IMG/VR virus record: IMGVR_UViG_3300020123_000352
Location: 1 to 41,487 of that record
Source of the DNA: a virus
DNA length: 41,487 nucleotides
Direction: 5' to 3' (one strand)
In this document: piece by piece, positions 20,486 through 28,920 of the stretch
Numbering within the stretch: the first letter of the stretch is position 1
Layout of the letters: each line of letters opens with the position of its first letter
Notes under the pieces: generated by a model
The model's database searches: none
The model's input: the letters and a program-made list of their open reading frames with translations, nothing else
What the model was told of the DNA's origin: nothing
Program-made: the position numbers and the translations under genes

Positions 20486-20508
20486 AATAACAAGCCGCGT
20501 TATTCTAC
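20482..20508 (+). terminator. Hairpin after gene 20198
   Basis: GTAGAATAAC (20482-20491) pairs perfectly over 10 bp with GTTATTCTAC (20499-20508). The stop codon lies inside. The T tract is poor, so it may be a terminator or a 3'-stability hairpin. Confidence 0.55.
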
Positions 20509-20535
20509 TTATCAATCGACCAATAAAACAAAACT

Positions 20536-20826
20536 ATGCTCATAAACATCACCCCCGCCAATCTTGCCGAACAGATTATCATGTACGGCGTGGTTCACGG
20601 TGTTTGGGAAACTATTAGCTGGCTACGCCGCCGGGCCAAGAAGGAAATCAGGCATATACGGCACCACCACCGGCGACACCGCAATGCGATTATAAAGAAC
20701 CACGTAAAAGCCGACCACGGGGGTCGGCTAAAACATTGCGTCGATGAGGCCTGTGCTAGCTTACGAACGCCGGGGCAGGGCCCTCAAGCGTTGCCGATGA
20801 CTGAGCAGGTGCACTCTGAGCTTTAG
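20536..20826 (+). CDS. His/Arg-rich hypothetical protein
   Basis: 96 residues. Helical N-terminus, then a very basic centre (RRRAKKEIRHIRHHHRRHRN). The 3' third overlaps the end of the convergent holin gene and its terminator, and no good Shine-Dalgarno is seen, which lowers confidence. Possibly nucleic-acid binding. Confidence 0.5.
   Translation: MLINITPANLAEQIIMYGVVHGVWETISWLRRRAKKEIRHIRHHHRRHRNAIIKNHVKADHGGRLKHCVDEACASLRTPGQGPQALPMTEQVHSEL
20705..20729 (-). terminator. Terminator of the lysis operon
   Basis: AGCCGACC/GGTCGGCT perfect 8-bp stem. On the minus strand it is followed by TTTT. It lies 27 bases after the holin-like gene. Confidence 0.65.
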
Positions 20827-21160
20827 GCTGCGCCTCATACTCACTTAGAAAGGTGAGGTAGGGCAGTATGTACTTGTTGTAGTACGGGCTCACGATGAAC
20901 CGGTGAACAGTCTGTGCGGCGATTACCAGACCGGCGTACGCCCCGATTGCATTGACGTTATCGAGATAGAACGCACTGGCGGCGGCGCCAAGACTCAGTA
21001 GATGAATCAAGCTGTAGGCCAGTTTCTTACTGTCGATACGCAGCTTCACGAGTACGTATTGCAGGCCCACGGACAAACCGGCACCACCGCCCACAAGCGC
21101 CGAGATAGCGGGCCAGTGGGCCACCACATAAGTTATTGCTGTATGAACAAAGTCGAGCAT
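20756..21160 (-). CDS. Holin-like membrane protein
   Basis: 134 residues with about three membrane segments (near 8-35, 45-64 and 70-90) and a hydrophilic Ala/Pro/Ser-rich C-terminus. It is located directly after the endolysin gene in the same operon and followed by a terminator. Size, topology and position fit a holin that opens the membrane for the endolysin. No family signature is recognised. Confidence 0.72.
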   Translation of the reverse strand: MLDFVHTAITYVVAHWPAISALVGGGAGLSVGLQYVLVKLRIDSKKLAYSLIHLLSLGAAASAFYLDNVNAIGAYAGLVIAAQTVHRFIVSPYYNKYILPYLTFLSEYEAQPKAQSAPAQSSATLEGPAPAFVS

Positions 21161-21175
21161 AATAGCTACTCCTTT

Positions 21176-22717
21176 TTATTTTGTTTTTTTGTTTCGTAGG
21201 AACTTAGGTATTATATCATCTAAAAATTTTAGACCATTGATTTCTATGTGCGACTTTGCTAGTACTGCTGCATCTTTGACAACTGTTGCCTTGCTAACAG
21301 GGGTAGTAACCTCACCCGGGGCCACCAGCAGGTTAGGGGTGCGCGTGTTGGCGTCGACCTTCGGTACACAATACCAAAAATCAAAGTTTACATCGGTGGC
21401 AATCTTGAGCCGGTAGTACTCGACACCATCTTTGGTGACTGTACCATAGGCCGCAACCATACCAAGTTTGCTATTGGTACCCGGTATGTAACGGGGAAGC
21501 GGCAAATCGGGTTCTTTACCGTTCAGGTCGTTCACTGTCATGTCGCGGGTGGCGATGTAGTGTATGGCCTTTACGAAGGGCTTGTAGCTGTCGTGCCAGT
21601 CTTCGGGGGAATCGGGTACAGTTGGGGCAGGGGTATCGGCTGGCAGGGCAGGCGGCCTAGTTTCAGACAGGTCGGCAATGCCAAAACCATACTGATTGAC
21701 GACATCACCAGTATTACGGAAGTTGCCAAAATCGGCGTCGACCATTAGGTAGGTAGCGCCGACCGGGGGAATCGGGTGTTTTGCTTGGCCAACAATAAAT
21801 ACTTCGGCCCCGTAGTCGAGATGCTGCACGCTCTTGAAATCACGCCAGTTGGTAATGCCCTTGAATGACCACTTTTCTGCACCACCGACTCTGTTGACAT
21901 ACATAACCTTCGGGGCACCATCTATAGTGCTGAAGGTGATACCGTCAACCTTGTTACTGGTGTAAGTCTTCGTTTCAGGTACGGGCGCGGCAACTGGGGT
22001 AGGGGGTGTAAAGTCATCACAATCTAAGACATTGAAGCCGTCAATCTGCCCTTCGCGCCGGTAGTAGTCCATGCCATCTTCGTGGTGCACCTTATTCGTG
22101 ACCGTCCATATTTCGCCCGCGTTGTGAGTTTCTACCGGGTGGTCGACCATATAGGCAAAAGCATAATTCATACCCCACAGATGCGTTGGCTGCTTGTTTA
22201 GCTTCACCTGTTTGCCATTCGGGTAGGTTTCGACAACGGCATACCGCGCCTGCGCCCTGGCGGTAGTAATCGGCTGCGCGGCAGCATTCGTGTAGCTAGC
22301 GTATGCCACGGGGCCACCGTAGGCATTCCAGCTCTTTGTCACTCCGTCCCAGCTGTCTATGATAGTACCGAGCCCGGCGTTGGCCACTAAACAAAAATGG
22401 GTCTTACCCCCATCATAAACGAACTTGACAATGGAATTATCATCGGTGGGTGAACCGCTGCCCTGAGCGGTGATGCGCACACTGCCGTCGAAAGCCGTGA
22501 TGCTGCTGAATGCTAGCAGGTCTTTGGTACCATCTTTCTCATAGATGTAGGTGTTGTGGTCGATAAAAAACTGATTGAGTGCGGCAGGGTCTTCGGTGAT
22601 ACCGAAGCGCTGAAGCAAGTTACTGAATGAGGTTACGAAACAACCAGCCGCCGCAATACTTACGGCCTTTGGGCCCGTACCCATCTTTTGCGGGTACTTT
22701 GTCTGTGCGTATGGCAT
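21176..22717 (-). CDS. Endolysin with N-terminal C39-like cysteine peptidase domain
   Basis: 513 residues. The N-terminal 130 residues fit a C39-like papain-fold peptidase: AAAGCFVTSFSNLL (catalytic C26), THFCLVAN (H107) and DSWDG (D121 or D124). The remainder consists of beta-rich modules separated by Pro-rich linkers (about 245 and 350-365) that may bind the cell wall. It should cut peptide bonds of peptidoglycan. The start overlaps nothing and has AAGGAA upstream. It lies in a cassette with the holin-like gene. Confidence 0.82.
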   Translation of the reverse strand: MPYAQTKYPQKMGTGPKAVSIAAAGCFVTSFSNLLQRFGITEDPAALNQFFIDHNTYIYEKDGTKDLLAFSSITAFDGSVRITAQGSGSPTDDNSIVKFVYDGGKTHFCLVANAGLGTIIDSWDGVTKSWNAYGGPVAYASYTNAAAQPITTARAQARYAVVETYPNGKQVKLNKQPTHLWGMNYAFAYMVDHPVETHNAGEIWTVTNKVHHEDGMDYYRREGQIDGFNVLDCDDFTPPTPVAAPVPETKTYTSNKVDGITFSTIDGAPKVMYVNRVGGAEKWSFKGITNWRDFKSVQHLDYGAEVFIVGQAKHPIPPVGATYLMVDADFGNFRNTGDVVNQYGFGIADLSETRPPALPADTPAPTVPDSPEDWHDSYKPFVKAIHYIATRDMTVNDLNGKEPDLPLPRYIPGTNSKLGMVAAYGTVTKDGVEYYRLKIATDVNFDFWYCVPKVDANTRTPNLLVAPGEVTTPVSKATVVKDAAVLAKSHIEINGLKFLDDIIPKFLRNKKTK

Positions 22718-22729
22718 AGTGAAGTTTCC

Positions 22730-22906
22730 TTAGCTTTTAGCGGTTGATTTGCATTTAGCAATAAAGTCAAGCATAGCGTTGCCCTTCTTGGCAGCGCCGC
22801 CCTGTTTCTTATCCTTATCGCCGTCTTTGTCTTCTTCGGCTTCAACTTTTTTGGTTTTCGAAAGTATTTTGCTTGGGCTCATACGGTGTTCGTCGGTGAC
22901 GCTCAT
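22730..22906 (-). CDS. Small charged protein heading the lysis operon
   Basis: 58 residues from ATG 22906 behind AGGAG. Low-complexity Lys/Asp/Glu centre (VEAEEDKDGDKDKKQG) and a short helical end with one Cys. First gene after the lysis leader hairpin. Function unknown. Confidence 0.65.
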   Translation of the reverse strand: MSVTDEHRMSPSKILSKTKKVEAEEDKDGDKDKKQGGAAKKGNAMLDFIAKCKSTAKS

Positions 22907-22932
22907 CTGTCGCTACTCCTGTTATTAAAAAC

Positions 22933-22960
22933 GACCTCAATACCACTGTGGGCTGAGGCC
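22933..22960 (-). promoter_or_regulatory. Leader stem-loop of the lysis operon (copy 4, diverged)
   Basis: Minus strand GGCCTCA pairs with TGAGGTC (one G-T) and is followed by TTTTTAAT and AGGAG. Order, spacing and loop sequence (GCCCACA, TATTGAG) match the copy at 34015-34044, so it belongs to the same family. Confidence 0.65.
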
Positions 22961-22973
22961 TCTTACTATTGCG

Positions 22974-23001
22974 ATTATACTGCATAGACGGTACAATTCA
23001 A
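22974..23001 (-). promoter_or_regulatory. Lysis operon promoter
   Basis: Minus strand TTGAAT (23001-22996), 16-bp spacer, perfect TATAAT (22979-22974). The predicted start lies about 7 bases before the leader stem-loop. Confidence 0.7.
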
Positions 23002-23003
23002 AC

Positions 23004-23315
23004 ATGAGTAAACCAGAGCCAGTAATAGGCCTATACCCTCTCAACGATTGCGTATTGGTCGACCTAAAACAATCCAGCAAAAATTTCTCGAGAAAAGAAG
23101 GCAAGTATGATAGCCGCACCGAAGGCATTGTTGTTGCCATAGCCAATTATAAGAACCCCGAGTCCGTCAACATCACTATGGATTTAAAAGTGCAAGACCT
23201 GCTTGGAAAGCGGGTGCACTTCGAAGAGTTTAAAGAAGGTGCCCGCATTAAGCGTGATGGCAAGATATACAGTTTTATAAAAATTGAAGACATACGGGGG
23301 TACGAGAATGAGTAA
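23004..23315 (+). CDS. groES: Co-chaperonin GroES
   Basis: 103 residues. Conserved features: PLNDCVLVDL near the N-terminus, a mobile-loop stretch (KQSSKNFSRKEGKYDSR), EGIVVAI, GKRVHFEEFKEGARIKRDGKIY and the C-terminal IEDIRGYE. It forms the lid of the chaperonin chamber. It overlaps groEL by 8 bases. No strong Shine-Dalgarno is seen before ATG 23004, and the promoter on this strand is unclear (TATACT at 22976-22981 without a -35). Confidence 0.9.
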   Translation: MSKPEPVIGLYPLNDCVLVDLKQSSKNFSRKEGKYDSRTEGIVVAIANYKNPESVNITMDLKVQDLLGKRVHFEEFKEGARIKRDGKIYSFIKIEDIRGYENE

Positions 23316-24858
23316 GCTGACCAAAGACGTTATTTTTGATGATGAGTTGCACGTAAAAATTGCCCGGGGGCTCGACATCGCTTACAACGTCGCCAAGGCC
23401 AGTTTCGGCCCGAACGCCGGTAACGCTATCATCGAATACCCTTACGGTGACCCGCTGATTAGCCGCGACGGCGTGACCAACCTGCGCAAGCTTATACTCG
23501 AAGACGCCATAGAAAATGCCGCGGTGCAGGTCGTGGTGCAGGCTAGCAAGCACAATGACCAGTCGGTTGGTGACGGTACCACCGGCTCAGTTATCCTCGG
23601 CTACCACATGTACAAAGCGGGCCGTAAGCTGATAGCCGCCGGGCAGAACCCGATGGTAGTCAGCCGATTAATTACTGAAGCCGGTAATAAAGCGGTCGAA
23701 CAGATAGACACCCTCAAAAAACCACTCAGCGCCAAAAACATTGGCCTGCGCCTGATAGACGTTGCCACCACTTCGGCCGGTGACGCTGCCATTGGTGCGC
23801 TAGTAGCCGAAACCGTCGAGGCTGTAGGCGCAGATGGTGGCGTGACGCTCGAAGATTTTGCCGGGCGCGGCGTGTGGAATGAAATTGTAGAGGGCTTTTA
23901 CTTCCGCAAGGGGTTGGTAAGCGCCTACCTAGCCAAAGACCCCACCAATCTCGAAAGCAAACACTACAAGGCCCCTATCCTGATTCTCGACAAACAGCTG
24001 AGCGAACAGAATGAAGCCGCCGAGCTTATGGAGCGCATCATCAACGGCGGCCTGAAAGAATTGGTCATTGTGGGTTCAGTGGGCGGCGATGCGCTGGCTT
24101 TTATCGTGCAGCTGCGGCTTAGTAACAAATTGACCGTAAGCATCGTAGACGCGCCGTATGACGCCCGTAGCCTGTTTCTCGAAGACCTAGCCCTAATGAC
24201 CGACGCCACAGTGATTACCGAAGGCTTTGACGTTAATGAATTTTCGGTAGAACAGCTAGGCTTTGCCGAAAAAACGGTTATCACCACCAGCGGCACCACC
24301 ATACTTGGCGCCGATGGCCAAGCCGACAAGATTGCCAAACGGGTAAAAGAGCTGCAAAAACAGCTCGAAGAAGCTAGCAGCCCGGTAGATATCGAAATGA
24401 TACGCCTGCGCTTGTCGCGTCTGACTGGTAAAGTCGCTATAATTCGCGTGGGCGGTGCTACTGAAACCGAGCAAAAAGAAGTCAAACTACGTGTACAAGA
24501 TGCAGTTGGCGCCGCGCAAGCAGCTTTAAAAGAAGGTATTTTGCCCGGGGGCGGTACGACACTGGCCCGGCTAGATGTGGGATTCAAAGAGGCGTTTGAG
24601 GCGCCGTTCTTGCAGCTGGCAGCCAACAGTGGTGTAAACCCTGAGCGGCTACTATTCCAGCTGCAAGACGCGCCCGAAGGCTACGGCTTCGACCTACGCA
24701 ACATCGGTGATAAACCGATAGACCTTATCAAAGCGGGTGTCATCGACCCGGCACTTGTTGTTAAAGAAATCATATTGAATGCCGCTAGCGTTGCAGCTAA
24801 ACTGCTTACCACTAGCTCAGGCATTACTCTTAAAAATCGAGATGAAAAGCATGATTGA
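23308..24858 (+). CDS. groEL: Chaperonin GroEL, full-length
   Basis: 516 residues from ATG 23308 (GGGGG upstream; the frame also opens at 23284). ATP site: FGP (33-35), SRDGVT (52-57), GDGTT (88-92, with D89 equivalent to E. coli D87), D398 in RVQDAV and PGGGTT (413-418). The apical domain is intact, with KGLVSAYL replacing the GYLSPYF segment and PYDARS replacing GFGDRR. The C-terminus GVIDPALVVKEIILNAASVA is typical, but there is no GGM tail. All catalytic residues are present, so it should be an active ATPase. Probably folds virion proteins such as the capsid protein. Confidence 0.95.
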   Translation: MSKLTKDVIFDDELHVKIARGLDIAYNVAKASFGPNAGNAIIEYPYGDPLISRDGVTNLRKLILEDAIENAAVQVVVQASKHNDQSVGDGTTGSVILGYHMYKAGRKLIAAGQNPMVVSRLITEAGNKAVEQIDTLKKPLSAKNIGLRLIDVATTSAGDAAIGALVAETVEAVGADGGVTLEDFAGRGVWNEIVEGFYFRKGLVSAYLAKDPTNLESKHYKAPILILDKQLSEQNEAAELMERIINGGLKELVIVGSVGGDALAFIVQLRLSNKLTVSIVDAPYDARSLFLEDLALMTDATVITEGFDVNEFSVEQLGFAEKTVITTSGTTILGADGQADKIAKRVKELQKQLEEASSPVDIEMIRLRLSRLTGKVAIIRVGGATETEQKEVKLRVQDAVGAAQAALKEGILPGGGTTLARLDVGFKEAFEAPFLQLAANSGVNPERLLFQLQDAPEGYGFDLRNIGDKPIDLIKAGVIDPALVVKEIILNAASVAAKLLTTSSGITLKNRDEKHD

Positions 24859-24958
24859 TAAAGATAGTTTTGCACTACGCTACAAAAAAGATGGTGTTTG
24901 GTATGAAGCAACCGGATATGAACATATTTTGCAAATACTTAAAGACGCCGAAATATGA
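24851..24958 (+). CDS. Very small protein overlapping groEL
   Basis: 35 residues from ATG 24851, overlapping groEL by 8 bases and the next gene by 4 (ATGA). The sequence (ALRYKKDGVWYEATGYEHIL) is compact and aromatic. The double overlap makes translation likely. Function unknown. Confidence 0.6.
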   Translation: MIDKDSFALRYKKDGVWYEATGYEHILQILKDAEI

Positions 24959-25257
24959 ACTATGCACTACTCAGTATTAGCATTATTGGTGTATTGGCGG
25001 CTGGCATCGTGGGTTACTTCTTGGGCCGTTACCAAGCTAACCTACTCGAACAAATACATACTTTACGAAAGAACCAAGCGCAACCAGCGCCCGAGCCTGA
25101 AAAGCCCGTGGTGGTCGGTGGCGCTTATCAGCCGCCAAGAGAAACCAGTAACACTGTCGATACCAAAAGAGCTGCCGGTATAGTCGACACCAAGACACCG
25201 CAGCAACTCGAGTGGGAAAACAAAAACGAACTGGCTAAATTGGAGCACAGCCCGTAA
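24955..25257 (+). CDS. Membrane-anchored hypothetical protein
   Basis: 100 residues. The N-terminal membrane segment (YALLSISIIGVLAAGIVGYF) is followed by a helix and a Pro-rich hydrophilic tail. Starts in an ATGA overlap. Function unknown. Confidence 0.72.
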   Translation: MNYALLSISIIGVLAAGIVGYFLGRYQANLLEQIHTLRKNQAQPAPEPEKPVVVGGAYQPPRETSNTVDTKRAAGIVDTKTPQQLEWENKNELAKLEHSP

Positions 25258-25258
25258 T

Positions 25259-25510
25259 ATGGGGTTCATTGGTGCCGACGGTAATTTTTATACCGGCCAA
25301 CCAAAGATGGCCAGTATTGTACCTGAGAAAACAAGTGTGTGGAAACAGAGCGACCATGACCGGCAACGCGCCGACCACAAAGCAGATTTGGTACGCCCCT
25401 ACCTGCCAACTGGTGAGCCAAACCCCGAATTCATTGAGCTCTATCCCGAAGAGTCAAAACATACGTACCACTTTATTCCAACAGATGAGCAAATAAGTAA
25501 GGAGCAATAA
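25259..25510 (+). CDS. Small hypothetical protein
   Basis: 83 residues, hydrophilic with Asp, His and Pro (GEPNPEFIELYPEESKHTYHF). One base from its upstream neighbour and two from the next. No motif is recognised. Confidence 0.68.
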   Translation: MGFIGADGNFYTGQPKMASIVPEKTSVWKQSDHDRQRADHKADLVRPYLPTGEPNPEFIELYPEESKHTYHFIPTDEQISKEQ

Positions 25511-25512
25511 TT

Positions 25513-25809
25513 ATGGGAAAACTTAAAGACGAAGCAACAGCAACACAAACCGAAGATATCCAAGAACACAAACTTAATGATAATGAGGCGAACTACCTGC
25601 GCCTGTTGAATCTGTCGCTGCAATATCACACGATGGGCCAAAAGATTATGTCGGGTTTTCTCTACTACGTCTGTACCCAGCGCCTTGGCTACAAGCCGGG
25701 TACCAACCTACAATTCGAATTCAATTTTGATACCCCCGACAATATGCTTATCGTAAAGATGCTGCCGCTCGACCCCCGGGCCGCGCAAGCCGCAGTCGAA
25801 GGCCAGTAA
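25513..25809 (+). CDS. Small alpha/beta hypothetical protein
   Basis: 98 residues. Helical N-terminal half (NEANYLRLLNLSLQYHTMGQ), beta C-terminal half (LQFEFNFDTPDNMLIVKMLP). Good AAGGAG upstream. Its stop overlaps the next start (TAATG). Function unknown. Confidence 0.72.
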   Translation: MGKLKDEATATQTEDIQEHKLNDNEANYLRLLNLSLQYHTMGQKIMSGFLYYVCTQRLGYKPGTNLQFEFNFDTPDNMLIVKMLPLDPRAAQAAVEGQ

Positions 25810-25895
25810 TGGGTTGGGTAATCGGCTTCTTTATAGCCGCAATAATTGCCTACTGGATAGAGTTTCGAAAGCAAGAGAAAAAGAATAAACGATAG
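25809..25895 (+). CDS. Single-helix membrane miniprotein
   Basis: 28 residues: a hydrophobic helix (WVIGFFIAAIIAYWI) and a strongly basic tail (EFRKQEKKNKR). Starts in TAATG with the previous gene. One of four miniproteins with the same plan. Function unknown. Confidence 0.62.
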   Translation: MGWVIGFFIAAIIAYWIEFRKQEKKNKR

Positions 25896-25904
25896 CAAAT
25901 GATA

Positions 25905-25928
25905 AGAGCCCCACGGGGCTCTTTTTTT
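25905..25928. terminator. Bidirectional terminator between convergent operons
   Basis: AGAGCCCC-AC-GGGGCTCT followed by seven T on the plus strand. The complement gives a weaker leftward signal. It separates the chaperonin operon from the end of the late operon. Confidence 0.9.
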
Positions 25929-27951
25929 ATAATCCTGCGGCGCTAACCACTGATTGCGGCTGCGACGGGTGGAAGTTCATAAGCGACTGGTATGAGCCAT
26001 TGGTGTTGTTCTGTACGGTAGCTTTGAGGTTTTGCATCAGAGCGGCCACAGCTTCGTCGATGCTAGCACCACCGGCCATGTAGTTGGTGAGCTGCTTTTC
26101 GATAGCACCGGCATCAGCACCCGGTAGCGCGGCGGCCACTTGCTGCGCAGCTGCGGCAGCCTTACGCTGGTATTCACCAGTCGAGCCAATACCAAGCTTA
26201 CCGGCCAGTTGCGACACAATGCCACCAGTAGGAGCCGGGCCAAGGCTACTAAGCGCTTGCTCAGCAGTGTTGGCGGTAGCGACGTTCTGCTGGTTGGCGG
26301 CAGATGGTGCCACCAGAGAGTTAAAGGCGCTTGGGCTGTAAAGTGCAAGCGTAATCAGGTCGTTACGTGTTAGGCCACCTTGGGGCACTGTAGAATCTGC
26401 CATTAGTGTTGGGTCAGTTTGGTTTACAGGTGGCATCATTCCCCCCATTGTATCACCGTTACTTTGTAATTGAGCGTTCGAAGCCCCGATGGCCGCACCA
26501 ACACCGGGGGCAAGCTTTTCACCTAATGCACCGATGCGCGACAGCGTATTTAAGATGGCCGGGTTGTCTTTGGATTGGTAGAGCGCCTTGGCAATCATAG
26601 CAGTAGGGCCACCGTGTACGCCGTGGCTGGCAGCGGCATCGAGCGCGTCGGCAGCAGTCGGTAATACCGGCGCACCAGCGTCGGCCACACCGTCACCATT
26701 TATGTCGGTCTTAGCTCGAGCAAGCGCCCGGGCCGTACCGGTAGCCTTCATGTCGTTCAGGGCTAGGCCAGAGAGGTTATTCATCTGCGCAAATGGCAGT
26801 TTGGCTTTTACGAGGTCGGTGTGCGTCTGCGCTTCGTTTACAGCCTGTTCGATGTGGTCGGCCTGTTTCTGGCCAAACTGTTCGACTAAACTGGTTTTTT
26901 CCTCTGGTGAGATAGTGCGGGCAGCGACAGCGGCATTGACTTCAGGCGTCGATGCGAGTTCTTGCACGGCGTTGTATTTCTGGCTGAGGTCAGATAGGTG
27001 CTGCTTGGCGGCGTTGTATTCGGTGTAGTTACCACTGGCCTTGGCGTTTTCAGCCACGGTCTGCAAATCGCGCACCTGATTATTGAGGTCTTGCGCAAAA
27101 GCGTGGGCTTGCAGTGGCGTGACGGTCTGCGGCATCTTGCCATCGGGCGTAATGATTCCCACCTTCGGTGACATAAGCGCGTTCTGCTCTTCGGGTGAAG
27201 CGGTGGTGATATCGCGGCTACTAATCAGGTCAGTGGTCTTTATGGGCTTCCCTGCCCCTAGTGCTGCTTGGTCAATGTCATTAATGAATAAACCGCCCTT
27301 TGAGGCGTTTTGCATAACTTCAGGGCTGGTGTGGTCGAGCCCCCACTGTTGCAGTAGTGATTGATTGCCTTCCAAATTGTTGGCCGACTGCACACCCGGC
27401 TTAATGCCACCGTAGTTATTGCGAATGGCCTGTGCAGTACTTATTTCGGCATCTTGGGCGGCTTTGGTAGCGGCGGCATCGGTAGCGGTCTTGGTGATGT
27501 TCGAAGCACGGTTAGCTAGAAGCTCAGCGCCCTTGCCGAGTGCCTTCCCTGCTATGCCACCAGCAGCGCCACCGGCTGCACCTTCGACACCGCTAGTCAG
27601 TACATCATCGCCTACGCTCTTGCCCTCTACGGCATTCTCAGCGGCCTTACCACCAGCCGCACCGAGGCCAGACAGCCCGGCTGCGGCCACTAATGATAAC
27701 CCACCGGTTTCGGGCGCCAGAAGCGCACCAAGGGCCGGTATAGCGACGCTACCGATAGTTGGTAGCAAATGTGTGAGCCAGTTGCCGCTTTCCTTCTTTG
27801 GCTGTTGCTGAGCGGGCTGCGCGGCAGGCTGGTTGGGGTCGGCATAAATGTTTGAAACGTCGGGCCCACCAAAACCACCAGTGGCCGATGGTACCACCGA
27901 TGGGCCATTAGAGTAGATATTGCTAACATCAGGGTAAGTGGTCGGTTGCAT
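25927..27951 (-). CDS. Internal virion (ejection) protein, large
   Basis: 674 residues, rich in Ala, Gly, Gln and Asn. Residues about 60-165 contain Gly/Ala-rich hydrophobic stretches (LPTIGSVAIPALGALLAP, GAAGGAAGGIAGKAL) that could insert in membranes. The rest is helical with long Gln/Asn-rich coils. An EF-hand-like loop DINGDGVAD is present at about residue 414. Last gene of the late operon, after a second Ala/Gln-rich protein. Composition and position match podovirus ejection proteins that form a channel during DNA entry. No lytic domain is recognised. Confidence 0.72.
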   Translation of the reverse strand: MQPTTYPDVSNIYSNGPSVVPSATGGFGGPDVSNIYADPNQPAAQPAQQQPKKESGNWLTHLLPTIGSVAIPALGALLAPETGGLSLVAAAGLSGLGAAGGKAAENAVEGKSVGDDVLTSGVEGAAGGAAGGIAGKALGKGAELLANRASNITKTATDAAATKAAQDAEISTAQAIRNNYGGIKPGVQSANNLEGNQSLLQQWGLDHTSPEVMQNASKGGLFINDIDQAALGAGKPIKTTDLISSRDITTASPEEQNALMSPKVGIITPDGKMPQTVTPLQAHAFAQDLNNQVRDLQTVAENAKASGNYTEYNAAKQHLSDLSQKYNAVQELASTPEVNAAVAARTISPEEKTSLVEQFGQKQADHIEQAVNEAQTHTDLVKAKLPFAQMNNLSGLALNDMKATGTARALARAKTDINGDGVADAGAPVLPTAADALDAAASHGVHGGPTAMIAKALYQSKDNPAILNTLSRIGALGEKLAPGVGAAIGASNAQLQSNGDTMGGMMPPVNQTDPTLMADSTVPQGGLTRNDLITLALYSPSAFNSLVAPSAANQQNVATANTAEQALSSLGPAPTGGIVSQLAGKLGIGSTGEYQRKAAAAAQQVAAALPGADAGAIEKQLTNYMAGGASIDEAVAALMQNLKATVQNNTNGSYQSLMNFHPSQPQSVVSAAGL

Positions 27952-28820
27952 TAGAATTGTGCCGTGTAAATCTTCCCGCCGTTTTCAGGGGCATATTGGC
28001 CGTTCCAGCTCATACCTTGGGTTTTGTAGAACTGGTCTTGGTTTTTGGCAGCTTGCGCAGCATCTTGGTTCGCGTACAACTGATTGGTGCGGTCTAGCTT
28101 TTGCTTGTCGAGTGCAGCTGATTGTGCAAGTGCGTTGGCTTGTGCAAGCGCCTGTGTAGCCTGAGCGTACGCCTGCTGAGCCTGCGCGTAGTATTGCTGC
28201 TGCTGAGCGTTCAAACCACCCTGCTTTTGTGCAAGGTCGTTATAGAAGTTCATCATGCTACCGGCACTGTCGCGCTGGTTGGTGGCGTTCGTGAAGACCG
28301 TTTGCAGGCCACCAAGGGTTTCATGCTCACCTTGGATAACTTGACCGGTGAATTGGTTGGCGCCGGTCTGAGCGGTCTTGTAGAGGTCAGACAGGCCATT
28401 TACGACACCTTGGTTGCTGGCGATGTTGTTATTGAGGCCAGACAGTGCCCCGGCGTTGGCGGCAGCGAAGCCCCCGGCATTCATACCCCACTTGCTAGCA
28501 GCGGTGTTGGCAAAGTCGGAGTAGGCCGACAGTGCACCGGTGGCTTGGTTCAGGTTGCCACGGGCTGCGGTCATCTGGTTTTGGTCGTAGCCAAGGTTAC
28601 CCAACTGACTAGTAAGGGCGGTGTTATATTGGTTGCCCGCGCTACCGGCACCCTTCATGTAGTCGGTGTAGTCGGCTACGTTCTTGTTGGCGGCATCGGC
28701 CTGTTGCTGGTACGAGTTGTACTGATTGCTATAATTACCAGCCAGATTGTTGTAATTGGCGAGTTGCGCGTTACCCTGTGCGGCTGCTTGAGCCGCTTGT
28801 GCTGCTAAATCTACTGCCAT
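27951..28820 (-). CDS. Internal virion (ejection) protein, small
   Basis: 289 residues from ATG 28820 (MAVDLAAQAAQ). The frame extends to 28856 but that part overlaps the leader hairpin. Almost wholly Ala, Gln, Asn and Gly in long helical heptads (QQYYAQAQQAYAQATQALAQ). Shares its last base with the start of the next gene. Typical of phage internal coiled-coil proteins. It has its own promoter and leader hairpin. Confidence 0.72.
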   Translation of the reverse strand: MAVDLAAQAAQAAAQGNAQLANYNNLAGNYSNQYNSYQQQADAANKNVADYTDYMKGAGSAGNQYNTALTSQLGNLGYDQNQMTAARGNLNQATGALSAYSDFANTAASKWGMNAGGFAAANAGALSGLNNNIASNQGVVNGLSDLYKTAQTGANQFTGQVIQGEHETLGGLQTVFTNATNQRDSAGSMMNFYNDLAQKQGGLNAQQQQYYAQAQQAYAQATQALAQANALAQSAALDKQKLDRTNQLYANQDAAQAAKNQDQFYKTQGMSWNGQYAPENGGKIYTAQF

Positions 28821-28848
28821 AAATGTGAATGCTCTTCTTAAATTAAAA

Positions 28849-28878
28849 CAGCTCAAAGCCGTGGTTGGCTATGAGCTG
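28849..28878 (-). promoter_or_regulatory. Leader stem-loop before ejection protein gene (copy 3 of 4)
   Basis: CAGCTCA/TGAGCTG 7-bp stem extended by AGCC/GGCT, followed on the minus strand by TTTTAATTTAA and GAAGAG. Nearly identical to the copies at 110-138 and 34015-34044. Confidence 0.78.
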
Positions 28879-28891
28879 CCTATATGACGCA

Positions 28892-28920
28892 ATTATAGCA
28901 CTGCCCTATCTACACACCAA
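28892..28920 (-). promoter_or_regulatory. Late promoter for ejection protein genes
   Basis: Minus strand TTGGTG (28920-28915), 17-bp spacer, TATAAT (28897-28892) with an extended -10 (TGCTATAAT). The start is predicted about 5-7 bases before the leader hairpin. Confidence 0.72.

Noticed and set aside
23964-24626. Minus-strand open frame of 220 codons inside groEL
   Set aside because: Shadow of a clearly conserved gene.
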